From NCBI RefSeq assembly GCF_932294415.1, contig NC_065539.1, forward strand, positions 52,223,501-52,287,500: 64,000 nucleotides of DNA, written 5' to 3'. Both the position numbers and the translations under genes were made by a program. Shown here piece by piece: positions 50,785 through 63,500 of this stretch. Each line of letters starts with the position of its first letter. The stretch's first letter is position 1. The notes beneath the pieces are model-generated. The model was given only the letters and a program-made list of their open reading frames with translations, was not told the DNA's origin and made no database searches. The stretch comes from Quercus robur. Taxonomy: Eukaryota > Streptophyta > Magnoliopsida > Fagales > Fagaceae.

Positions 50785-51263
50785 TCATTTAATTAAATTT
50801 GCTAGATACGCACCGACGACAGCAATGTCCTCTAAGTGCTTAGTAGATTTGGCAATGGGATTGGTCTTGCCATAGTCCTGGAACAGGGAATCGCAATGCT
50901 TGTAGTTTATCTGGGTGGCATTGATCAAGCTCGTCAGGAGAGGGTATTTACGGGCCTCGAGGCTAGCCAAGGCCTCTTTGGTGTAGGTAATGGCATCGTC
51001 AAAATCTTTAATGCAATAATCAATTTCAAGGGACTTGGCTTGCCTTTGAGCCACCACCTTTGCAACTTTGGTCTCGGAAATCATTTGTGACAGGCTGCAA
51101 CCGAGGCATCACGAGGGTCAGTCCGAGTATAAACAATTGAATAACAGACTTGCTTATTAGGAGAATTGTCGCATAGGCCAGCGCCATGAGCGTGGCCAGT
51201 GAAGAGGATGACGACTGTCGCTAAAAAGACATAAGAGAAAAAGGTGTAGTCCTTGAAAACCAT
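50785..51263 (-). pseudogene. Invertase/pectin methylesterase inhibitor-like gene, frameshifted
   Basis: Frame one (51263-51081) starts MVFKDYTFFSYVFLATVVIL, a clear signal peptide ending near GHAHG, then LCDNSPNKQVC with the first cysteine pair, and stops after AACHK. Frame two (51084-50785) continues with MISETKVAKVVAQRQAK, YCIKDFDDAITYTKEAL and HCDSLF, to LANLIK-stop. Together they make a PMEI-domain protein (PF04043) of about 159 residues with four cysteines in the family order. The stop of the first frame overlaps the ATG of the second, so a single-base loss in the A run at about 51083-51088 would explain the break. Members are secreted and inhibit cell-wall or vacuolar invertase or pectin methylesterase. 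A base-calling error is possible; otherwise a recent pseudogene. Confidence 0.75.
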
Positions 51264-54100
51264 GGTTTTTGTTAGATTTAATAACTACAAGGCTTTCTCC
51301 GTTGTTGGGGTCCTTATGATGGTTGAGAAGTGATTTATACAATTTTCAGAAGGCTATTTATAGAAGAGAAATGCTATATCAACATTTTCTACAGCGAAGT
51401 GTTTGGCTAAAAACCACCTTAACAATTTTATTTTTTATGAATTGAGAGGAAAAGAGGGGTTGGTTTGTGAGGTTTACCTTGATTAGAGCAATTTTTTTTT
51501 TTTTGGCTTTTTTAAGGAACAAATTGAAGTGACAAGTTGGACATATTTTGGTTCAAATAATTACTCAACATCAGTGTGGTTATCAATAAAGGTTAGCTAT
51601 CTATAGTGGAATTTAAAATTGGAGGGGATAAGGATTTTGAACTTTGAAGGGCCTTTTTAACATTTTACCATCACAAATCAATTTATTTATTTAATTTTTT
51701 TTTTGATGGAACATTGACAAATTTTGAACAAATGGGCAATTCCAATTTTCTGTCCCACTTTTTTTGGTTTCATTTTATACTCCATTAATCACTATTTGTT
51801 ATGTATTCATTTAACTTTCTCTATAAAATAACCAAATTTAAAAAAGAAAAAGAAAAAAGAAAAAAGAATAATCAACCACATGGCAAGTTCTGATTAGCGA
51901 AACACAAAAATTGCCACAGAGAATTTTTGTTCCACTTATCTATCATGCACCCAACTAGATTATATGAAGAAAATAACAAAAATTGAAAATATATAGGACA
52001 CTACAAAAATATTAAATTGTAACATCTACATCTTCTTGGTTTAGGAGTTTAAACCACTTTGAGGAAGCGTAAACTCCCTTGTCCCCGCATGAGCTCATTT
52101 CCTTCTCTTATTAGAAAGCTTATGATAATTGCTTAAGCTTTTTGTTGTTATTAGTTTTGATAGGTGATATTGCATCAATTTTATATTTAATTACACGTAA
52201 ATATGTGAGTTTAAAGACCTGACATTGCATATGCAGTAGGAGTGCTTAGCAGATTTACTAGCAAACCTAGTAAAGATTATTGGGTAGCTATTGAGTGAGT
52301 CATGGAATTCACAAAAAAAGAAAAAAGAAAAAAAAAGTATAAAGGCAATGCATTTTCAATGTCTCTCTTTAGAATTTTAATTCCATGTGAAGTTCTATTG
52401 CATACTTTATTGTCAATGAGTTCTGGAGAAAGTTGCCCTTGCTTGTGCTTGGAATAAGTTTGCTTTGGTTGACATTGCTGGTTACAGATAAGCAATTTTC
52501 ACTTTTTGTTTGCGTTGGTTTGGAAGCAATTCATAAGAGGCTACGCTGTCGATGTCAAGAGGTGCAACCGTGCAAGTGGTTGTTGGAACTTGGAATTTCG
52601 CAGAAATTGTTCATCTAATTACAGATCAGATTGTCAAAAAAGTCTTTATGGTTGGAAGTTTGAATTTCACATGATGTATTTCATTGACCTCCATCTCACA
52701 TAAGCACGTTTCTATTAAACCAGTTGCAGCTTCAAATGGTATTGATACTAACAACTATCCATTTTTTAAAAGAAAAAGAAAAAAGCACACCAACTATGCT
52801 ACATTTCTATCTCTTCTATTTCAATTGGATAACAGGTAACAAACTAATGTATAAGAATAAGATTAAGAATCAATCCTTTTACTGATGCCAAAGCTAATAC
52901 AAAATTCTCGTCCAGTAACCAACAAGGTGCACCAATTTAAAAACGATGCCATTGCCTTTTCTTCTTTTTCTCCTGTTTCTTTGTAATGTCAGGGGATAAA
53001 TTTCTGTTTACGTTTTGAGAGATTAAAAGAGTATTTTGCAATCACAATTTTTCTTAATTTTTTTTATAAACGTTCATTTTAAATTCAAAACATAATTTTC
53101 TAACGATTTTTACAAACAGACTATACAACTTTACAACTTGTTAAGACTGGGAAACTGTAATTAGAACAATATCATGGAATTCCGAGGGACCCACTTTGAT
53201 TTCAATCACAGTAAAAATCATTTAAAAAGTTGTGAAAATATTGGTGTTTTTTAAACTTATTGGTCAAATTTTTTAGCTCTAATAACTGAACCTAATCGAA
53301 GATGTATTAGCTCATGATATGATATCATATGTTTGATTGGATCATACGTCATATCATATTTTATATATGTGTTGTGTTTGTGTTTTTGGATGATCATAAA
53401 TACGCGCAGTTACACGACACGCTTTCATTCTCAAATTACAAATGTTCATTGTTCACATACAAGCCAACCAAAACGACGGTCGTCACATGAATGATGAAGC
53501 CACTAGATTAGTAATCCTCAGTCAAACCTCAAACGGTTAAAAACATGAAAAGAGTGAAAAAAAACAGCCAAAAAAACCTCCGTGTTGAACTGTGTGAAGG
53601 CGCCAAAAATAAATAAAACAACCTAGTTTTTACCAAAACAGTCAAAGGCCCAACCAAAAGAAGAACCTGAGCTTATTATGGGAAACAACACAAGCCCAGT
53701 CCAAAATCCAAGTCAGATACTATTGTCTGAACCTGATCTCTCTCTCTCTTCACGCGCCATTTTCCGCGCGTGAATTCCAATTATATTCCTCGTTATTACC
53801 TAACTATATAAAATCAAAAATCAATACGCAGATACATTCCAAACTGTTAAAACAAAAACAGCTACCTACCTCGTTTTCACCATCCAGGATCTTGCCACGT
53901 GGCAATCCAACACATCAAGACACTGTTTATCATACGTGGCACGATCACAACCGTTGATCAAAATCCAGCCCAGCATCGAATTCCCAGATTTGGAGGGAAA
54001 ACTGGGAAAAATTAGAAAAAAGAAAAAGAAAATTTGATCAAAACGTAAAGAGGAAAATATTGAAACTAAAAATTAAAAAAATTAAAAAAAATAAAGAAAA
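51264..54100. other. Intergenic DNA, no supported gene
   Basis: It includes the minus-strand upstream flank of the PMEI-like gene (51264-51400). AT-rich DNA follows, with A/T and AAAG tracts (51841-51868, 52312-52340). Frames at 52277-52703 overlap on both strands and show no family motif. The stretch 53700-54100 is probably the promoter of the PHD/GNAT gene. Confidence 0.5.
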
Positions 54101-54159
54101 TTATATAAACAAAGCACAAATAGTTTTAGTTTTCATAAAGTACCAAACCAAACCCGTAA

Positions 54160-54192
<33 letters not shown>

Positions 54193-54304
54193 TACACAGT
54201 CTCTCTCTCTCTCTCTCTTTGATCGATTTTTTTCGCCGGAAATTTGTGTCGCCGATCGGACCTACCGCATCGCCGGTGAAGGAATCGTGGAAACTTCCGG
54301 CGAG
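54100..54304 (+). promoter_or_regulatory. Probable non-coding first exon (5' UTR) with (CT)n, PHD/GNAT gene
   Basis: A CT-dinucleotide array at about 54160-54218 is followed by TCGCCGG/GTCGCCG-type 5' UTR sequence. It ends at a GT donor (GGCGAG then GTAAGA at 54305). An acceptor lies shortly before the ATG, either at 54515 (TGTGTAG) or at 54527 (GATGTAG). GAGA/CT arrays in leaders are common in plant regulatory genes. Confidence 0.5.
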
Positions 54305-54527
54305 GTAAGATTTCTTGAAAATTTGAAATCTTCCTTTGCCGTTTTCACAGTACGGTGACCTTTTTTTTTTTTTTTGATTTACGTGAAGCATTTTGGTTCA
54401 GATCTGGTTGTTTTTTGGTACTTGAGAGAGAATTAGGGTTTTCCTTTGTGTTTAATCGAGAGGTTTTGGATGGATTTGACCGTTAATTTGGGGATTTAGG
54501 GATTTTCTTGTGTAGATTTTGATGTAG

Positions 54528-57500
54528 ATGGAAGAGGGGTTGAGATCTGGTGGCCCTTCGGGGCTAGTGGTGAAGAATAGGAACTCTTCGGGTTGTTTAA
54601 TCGTTAGGAAAAAGAGTGGGGATGGGGTGGGAGGAGTGGCTGGTTCTTCGAGTTCTCGAAAGGTTTACGAGCGGAGAAAGGAGAAGAAGAGGTCTAGGTT
54701 GGTTTTGAGTGATTCGGGGTCGAGTGACGAGCTTTTGCCCACGCCTCGGAGAAGGGTTGCCCCTGAAACTATTAGGGTTTGCAATGGTTTATCTGCCTAT
54801 GATAAGGGTATTGGAGAGGGGAGTGGAGTTGTTCGAAAGAGGGATAGGTTGGATCATGTTAGGCATTATGAGGATGGTATGATTGGTAGGAATGGCTTTG
54901 ATGAGAGCGAAAGGAAGAGGAATAAGATGGATGTTTTTGAGTTTGATGAGTATGATGGGCTTGATGGGGAAAGGATGCGTAGGAAACGTTTCGATGGTAG
55001 TGGAATTGAAGTTGGAGGAAGGAGGTATTTTGGATCGATGGATAAGCCTCGAGGTGGGATGGAGAGGGAATATGAAACCGGGCCGAGTAGACATGGTTAT
55101 GACAAGAGAAAAAATTTATATTTTGACCGGACAGGTGGCTTGAATTTGGGAGATAATGTGGATAATGGTAGGTTTAAGATGAGTAGAGATGGAGCTCAGC
55201 TACCTCAATCATTTTTAAGGGAGAAGTTCGGGGGTCATTCAGATGAGCCGATTAGAGTTCAGGGCAAAAATGGTGTTTTGAAGGTGATGGTAAACAAGAA
55301 GAAGAAATTGGGTGGTGGGCCTTTGGAAAATTTTGATCCCCGCAAAGCTGAGGAAAGTAGAAAGAGTTTGAAAACTCCAGATGTTGCTAAAAGGAATATA
55401 GTAATTCATTCTTCATCATACCCACCTGAGACAAAACTTATAGAGAAACCAGGTTTATATGTCCGGCCAGAAAAAAGTCAGCTGGCTTTGCAGAAATCTC
55501 TATCAAGTAAGAATATCAAGGGTGTCAAATGGGATTCAGAGGACAGTGATACGTCATTAAAGCTAAGATTGAAGAATGTGGAGGCCCATGATTCTATGAA
55601 GAAGGTAAGTTGCAAAGAAGAAAATACTCCTATGAAAATAGTAAGTTCCAAAGAAGAAAAGACTCCTCCTTGTGAGAAGCTCCCACCAACTGCAATTAAA
55701 GAAGGAAAAGTTAGGCGTGGTAGTGGCACAGAAAAGCAAAAACTGCGTGAACGGATTAGAGGGATGCTTCTGGAAGCTGGCTGGACAATAGATTATAGGC
55801 CTAGGAGGAACAGAGACTATCTAGATGCTGTGTACATTAATCCCTCAGGAACAGCGTACTGGTCAATCATCAAGGCCTATGACGCACTTCAAAAGCAATT
55901 GAAAGACGAGGATGATGAGGCCAAAGTCAGTGGGGACATTGCTTCATTTGCTCCTATAGCAGATGATGTGCTCAGCCAATTAACCAGGAAAACTCGAAAG
56001 AAAATTGAGAAGGAACTGAAAAAGAAGCGAAGAGATTACAGTGATAGTGAGAATGAAGCAGAACCTGCTGTGAGAAGATCTGCAAGTACCAAGCATGATG
56101 TGGATAGCATGGACAGTGCTAGCCATGAAGAGAAACTAAGCTCCTTCATAAAGCAGGGTGGTAAGTCAATGAAGGGTAGAATGAATGAAAATGGTTCTGC
56201 CAGTGTAAACTCAAAAAGTCAAAATTCTACTCATGATAGCATTGAAAAAGTATCCTCTGGATCCAATTCCCGTATCCTACATGGAAGAAAGAGTAGAAAA
56301 CTTGGCAGATGTACTTTGTTGGTTCGTAGTTCTAAGAAGGGGCAAAATTCGGAAACTGATGGTTTCATTCCATATACTGGAAAACGGACACTACTTTCCT
56401 GGCTGATTGACTCTAAAACTGTGGAGTTAAGCCAAAAAGTGCAGTATATGAACCGTCGGCGGACTCGAGTAATGCTGGAGGGTTGGATTACACGAGATGG
56501 CATTCATTGTGGCTGCTGTAGTAAAATCCTCACTGTTTCGAAGTTTGAGATTCACGCAGGGAGCAAATTGCGTCAGCCATTTCAACACATATATCTGGAT
56601 TCTGGGATTTCTCTTCTGCAGTGCCAGATTGACGCATGGAATAGCCAGGAAGAGTCTGAACGCATTGGTTTCCACTCTATAGACATAGATGGAGATGATC
56701 CAAATGATGACACTTGTGGCATCTGTGCAGATGGTGGGGATTTGATCTGTTGTGATGGTTGTCCATCAACATTTCATCAGAGTTGCTTGGACATACAGGT
56801 GTGTACTTGATATCATTGCACTTGCACGATGCCTTATGCTTCTCTACATGGTAGTACTTGTATTAATAACAATGATGTCCTTTTAATTTTTTTTCTAGAT
56901 TTTCCATGATATTCTTCTGTTGGTCATTTGTAATGTTTTTAATTACATATTTATTAAATTAAGGTCTATATTGGAAGAAGAGGATTTAGAGACTTCAAAG
57001 ATTTCTTTTAATGTTTAGATTTGACAAGTGCAAAAGCTGTTGAATCAAATTATGGCATCTTTGTTGTGTGATGTGTTCGTCTGGGGTACATTGTTGAGGG
57101 AAGTGAGATTTATTTATTTATTTATTTATTTTAGAAGAAGAGAAGTGAGATATAGGTTGTGTTAGTTTTAGGATTTTGCAGATGGGGGGAAGGCATGGAG
57201 GGGGTTGGGAATATCATCTCATCTATTACTCTTTAGTGTTAATACTTGAGGGGCACTTGTTCGCTGAAGATATTGAATCACTGAATAGTGTGAGTCTTTG
57301 TTGTGGTGAACTGTTATGGCTAACACTTTTGCCTAAAGTGAGCTATGGCTTTTGGTACTTTTAGTTGTTTGTATGGATGGATGGATGGAGGGAGGGATGG
57401 AGAGTTGGTACTCTAATGCAAGACTCATGCTAAGTTTTGTCCTGGTAGTATTTTTTCTCTATGAAGGAAAATGCAGCTAATAGCTTAACCTGGCTTGCTT

Positions 57501-60500
57501 GTATGGTTGACTACTTGCAGTATAGTTGTATGATATAATGAAAAAAATAATTTTTTGATCAGTAATATAACGAAAAAATATAAAACCTAATATACAATGT
57601 TGGCTGTTTGATGATCTAAACAAAACCTCAGGACTTTTGGGATTAAGATTCTATGTTGGATTTGTTTTCCTCACAGCTTACCCATATAACCTCAAGTCTT
57701 TAAATTTTGGGATGATGGTGCATGTTTTGTGGGTTGTTGTTAGCTTTGGGCAGTCAAAGTATTGCTTTACCTTCATTGTTTCCTCCTTTGCTACTTGAGT
57801 CAGTCATATCTTTCTTCTTGTTACAGACACTTCCACCTGGTGATTGGCACTGTCCAAATTGTACATGCAAATTTTGTGGGTTAGTCAGTGTGGGTGTTGC
57901 TGAAGGAGATGATTCTACGGCCTCTGCACTACTCAAGTGTAGTTTGTGTGAGAAAAAATGTAAGCTAGTCATCTTTTGCTTCCTCTCTTTGAAGCCTTTT
58001 CAATGGATTATATGCTTTTGTTTTATCAAAATACAGATAATATTTTTGTTGAAATTTAAATTTCTCTTTTGCAGATCATGAATCATGCATGCCAGAGACG
58101 GATGCTATTCCTGTTGATTCCAATAATCTAGTCCCTTCCTTTTGTGGGCAAAAATGTAAAGAGGTATCTCTTTTTCATGCTAATTCATTTAAATATCTTA
58201 AGTTTTTTAATAGTAATACTTTTTAATAGGGGAAAAAAATAGTATAGTTTTAAAAGTATCTGTTAAATTGTTTAGTTGGTGGTGCAAAGAACTTTTGAGG
58301 CGATTTTGTACCTAATGAGTTATTAGGATATGGAAATTACTACTATTTCTTTTATTTTTGACAAAAGATTAGTTAATGCCATGGCTAGTTACCTTTCCCA
58401 TCCGAAATCTAGTGTCAATGACATATTACAACCTGCATACATTTATTGATACTTTTCCTTGTGATCTTATATAATACATGGGTGCATTTTTAATGGACCT
58501 TTTGCTGATCTTGTGTGCAAATCGCGTTACCCTATTCTTGACATAATGTGGCTTCACCCATCAATCTTTATTATTTTTGCATTATTTCTGAGGTTTTAGA
58601 TCTAATGACATCCGAATATGGTAATTTGTGTGTATTCTCAATTCTGTCCCTTCCAACATTCAAATATCTAGAATTTTCTCTGTAATTTTTTAGACTTTAG
58701 GCTACTTCATTTATTTTTTCATGAAGTACTTTCGATGCATTAAAATTATTCTTACCTATAAAAAAAAATCTAGAATTTTCTCTTTTTGATATTTCACAAA
58801 TATAGCAGTTTTTGTTTGGTTTCCTTGTATGTCTTGCTAGTTATAGTTTTATATATATCTCTCATTTTACTACATGTATGGCACTGTCTTGACTTGTATT
58901 CTGTTGCTTCTACAGATCTTTGAGCATTTGCAGAAGTATCTTGGAGTCAAACATGAACTGGAAGCAGGCTTTTCTTGGTCTCTTATTCATAGAATGGACG
59001 AAGACTCAGACACATCTCTTCGAGGGCTTCCTCAAAGGGTGGAAGGCAATTCTAAGCTAGCTGTTGCACTGACTGTTATGGATGAATGCTTTTTGCCAGT
59101 TGTTGACAGGAGGAGTGGGGTTAATTTGATACATAATGTTCTTTATAATTGTGGGTAAGTTCTAAATTTTATACTTAAGCTGAAACAATATTGCTTTGGC
59201 CAACAGTTGACAGACCATGTGATCCTCATGAATAGTTCTAACTGTGGCTTTCGTATTTCATGTCATAAGCTTTTTAGTTTTTGCTGAGCTGTGTGTTAAA
59301 TGACTGCTATTGTTGCTTAGATTGGTTTCTGAGATTTTCTTTCCTCCCTTACCCCCTTCTTTTACTGATTCTTAACTGGCTTAATGTATGTTTATTACGT
59401 TCATTTAAGCAGGTTCTATGTTTCTCTCATTGCTAATGAATTTTGACATTTTAATATTCTTTTATTTCTTTACCTATGATTCTAACTAGATTGTTTTGTA
59501 TATAGTGGCATGTACAGTTGTATGCATTTGTAGACATGGATAAATGATATATAATAATCTTCATTTTTGAATGAACAATCACTTTTATATGCATAAATAT
59601 GATTTTATTGAATTTGAATGAGCTTATAATAATTTTAGGCTGAAGGTATGTCTTTGGAGATCGGTCATCTGAATTTGGATTTTTTTAAACTTTACAAATT
59701 TTCTGTATTATCATGCTGAAATTTTTTTATCATTGAAAAGTTGACCTTTTATTCACTACTTTTTTTTGAGAAAGTTTTATTCACTACTTAGATGGGGTAT
59801 AATGTACATACTTTTAGTCAGAAATAGAATGAGTCACATTTGATGTGGACGTGGTGTTGGAAATCTGAACTTCTCTAATTGGAGATGTGGAATCCGGAAA
59901 TATGGTTTTGTGTTTGTGTAGAGCCATTATTTAAATATATGTTTGTTTAACCGTATACATATGATGAACAGTTAAAAGTAAAACAAGGAATCTCTATATT
60001 TTATGGTGATATAAAGTTGTACTGTTGTGTTTAGTGACATGAGTGGATATAGGTTTCATGTTAACATGCCTTTGTTGAACGAAATGTTGATAGGGGGAAG
60101 TGTCCTATATGTTAATTAGAGAAAAATCCTACAATAAATTAACCTGTCTTAAAAAATAATAATAAAAAATTATGGTAATGCACTCTGGCTCAATATATGC
60201 ATGTGTGTATTATACTGAATTTTTCCCCCTACATCTACATTTCCTCAAACTGAAAGCAGTAGTACATTTTCTTTTTTTGATAAGTAATTTCATTAAAAGC
60301 CAAAATAGAGTTGCCCAAGTACACGGGCAGTATACAGGAGGCAACTCAAAAACAAGAACAGAAATCAGCAGTACATTGTTTCTTGAAATGGATGTAGGAA
60401 AGGCACAACACAGATTAGAATGATCCTTTAGCATGCCCACCATCAGTCTGTTATGATGCTTAGACCTGATAATGCAGTATTTTGCAAACAAAGCGTACTC

Positions 60501-63500
60501 TGTCCAGGCTAGTAAAGAGGAATTGAGGAAAGACCGTGCCACTCAAAAGATGAAGCTTGAAGGTCAGGACTCATTTAGTGTCAAAATTGGGAAGATATAT
60601 TATAAATGTGTTAACTTATTGATTGGGATTGGTGTTAGCGTTGAAGTAGCTGAATAGCAAAATAAGCTTTAGTAAAGAAAGGAATCACCCTCAAATTGTG
60701 CCCACCTGAATTTTATGGGACTTTAATTTAAGGTTAAGTTGTAGCAAACTTATGTGTGATCGAAAGTTCAATTTGATTGGAAAAGATTGTTGTGATGACA
60801 CAATTATTTAATGCGATACTGTGCTTTAGCAAGCTCAATGGTATAAATATGCCATAGGATACTGGTTCACTTTTTAAGTTTTTGAGCTTTTTTGGTCCAC
60901 TGTCATTTTGTCTTAATTACTTTTTCTAAATCCTTTACTAAGCTGTTTGATGTGTAATTGGTTCTAAACACTGAACCTATTTGGTATATATAATGTGGTT
61001 TCTAAGTAAATATTTTATTGTGTGTGCACACATGACTGCTCAGTTTAATGGAATAAGTTATTCACTTTTCTAGAGTACTTAGGCATAATAAAAGCTGTTA
61101 CTTATTTTACTGACCATCTATATTATATTCTTTGTGAAACATATGTTGTACCATTTGTCTGAAGGTAATTAGTTTCCCATTTTTCTTTTCTTTTTCTACT
61201 CCAGATCAAACTTCAATCGAATAAACTATAGTGGCTTCTACACTGCTATTTTGGAGAGGGGTGATGAAATAATCTGTGCAGCATCTATCAGGTACCATAC
61301 CCCAAACTTTCATCAGTCACTATTATGTTTCTACTTTGCACTTTATTATTTTTTAGCGTGAACATAGGAAAATTAATAGAAAAGAGGAAGGTTTTGTAGT
61401 GGCAATGATGTGCTACAGAACATAATTTGTTCGCCCCTTGCCTTCTGGGTGCCTGGGCGAGGACAAGGATATGGTTTATTATTCCATGCATTTATACAGG
61501 ATCTAAGTTGAATTAGTAACAATATCCAAACTACTTGATGCTTGGACAAAGTCATTGTGTTTTGGAAAATCATGTGGGACGTGCTTAAGGGAAGCATGCT
61601 CTTCCTCCTCTTATCAGAAGGGAGCTCTTCAATTGTATTGGTCTTCTTGTGAATGCCTATGTCCAAGAGATTTTCTGTTATTCTGGTCCAGCTGAAGTAT
61701 TAGGTCCATCACTACTTTTCGTTCCTCTTTTTCTAAGTGAAGCTTTCTTGGGTCAGTGGTTTTACATGTTGGTGTTGTTACATGCATATTTTTAAAAACT
61801 AGACCAGATAAAGAACCGCTTCTGGTCCTGTTTCCAGCTGAGCAGGTTGGTCCAGTCCGGTTTTTATAACTAAGATTTTCCCCCTCAAAAGTTTCATAAA
61901 GCTAAAAATCAGTTCTGGTTCCTAGCTTTGACTGGCTCTTGAGCAGATTTCTCATGTTAATTATCCCAATTCCCTATGATGTATGTATAAGCCTTTTTAA
62001 TAGGGTCTCAAGCATGGCTATTAATTATGTACTGTACCAGCCGGAATATGTCTGACCGGTTACCAAACCAGTGTGCATAAACCCCATGAAATGTAATGCT
62101 ATAAATTTCAGGCTGTTAGTGTCTTCCTCTTCCAGCCATTGCAGATAATTTTGGATCTTTGGGCCAGTTCCTACCTTTCCGACCGATTTTAAAACTGGAC
62201 AATTGTTTTATTTTATTTTTTATTTTTAAATTTCTCGTAATCTCAGTGGCCATGGAGGACATGGGCTGAAGGTAGGCTTTGGCAACCTGCTTCATGATCA
62301 GTTGTACATTGAGCTCTTGTACTTAGCTTTGGTGGTGGAGGCGGCATTCAGAAAATACCCATCGTTTCTAACACTTAATTAGCCTTAAGGTCTCTATTAT
62401 TGGAAACACGGTTCTATTAGAATAATAATACAAAAAAAACAAGGCCCATCAAAATCAATTTGCAAAATAGGCTTCACATGCAATTAGATTCATATGCAAT
62501 CAAGATTTTTTTTCATCTTCCACAGTTCCACTGCCCAAATATGTAAACTGCAAACTGAAACAACACTTTCAATGAAATAACCTCTACCCAAGAAGAAAGA
62601 CTAAGATTGAAGAAGATTTCAAATCAAAGCAGCGAGGGAGGAGTGATATCAATTTAGCCCATTTGGAAGTGCTTTGTGATTGAGAGAGAGAGGAGAGAAG
62701 TGTGAGATATACAACAAATGGCTTTCATGTTTATCTCTTGGTCCTTATTTTCTTCTTTTTGCTGTCAGGTGTCTAGCGCCACCCCCCCCCCCCCCTTTCT
62801 CTCTCTTCATTTAGCTATTTTGAGATCAGTCCTGAAGTTCTTTAAAATTATAGAAAGCTTTTTGGTTAGATACACCAATGCTGACTGGTACTGAAATATT
62901 TTTTCTCTTGATTTAACCGAAATAGCCTTGTGCATGGTATTTATAACTTTTGTCTTGAGTATTTTGCCTAAATATTAAATCAAGGAATCCATTTTATGAT
63001 AATTCTAAAAAACTTGCTCTCTTCTTTTATGCCTTTAGTGGGCCTGTGTGTGTATATATCATTATGTTTTACTGCCGAGTTAAAGTTCTGGTGTGAGAGA
63101 GGAATTCCCGTTTGGTGGGTTTTGAGATCCATATGATTTCTGCTTGTGTATGTGGAATGCAATACTTACCATCTCAGTGTCTTCTGCCTGGTTAGGTTCC
63201 ATGGGACTAAGTTAGCAGAGATGCCATTTATTGGAACTCGCCACATATATAGGCGTCAAGGGATGTGCCGTCGGCTTTTTGGCGCTATTGAATCAGTAAG
63301 CTACAAGAACTACTATTTCATTGGGGATTTCACTAGCATGGAATAGAGATTCAAAATTTTGCATCTCTTTATTTATTTATTTTTTAATGTGCTTGCTTTT
63401 CGTTTATGTCATTTACTTCATCCTGCTTTTGTCCTATTTGAAGGCTCTGTGCTCTCTCAAGGTTGAGAAACTGATTATTCCTGCAATTGCTGAACTCATG

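Noticed and set aside
52277-52703. Overlapping frames on both strands, considered as a gene or pseudogene
   Set aside because: No motif, splice or start context was convincing, and the frames overlap each other.
54789-55094. Minus-strand open frame opposite the first exon of the PHD/GNAT gene
   Set aside because: Antisense shadow of a GA-rich coding exon; its composition explains the lack of stops.
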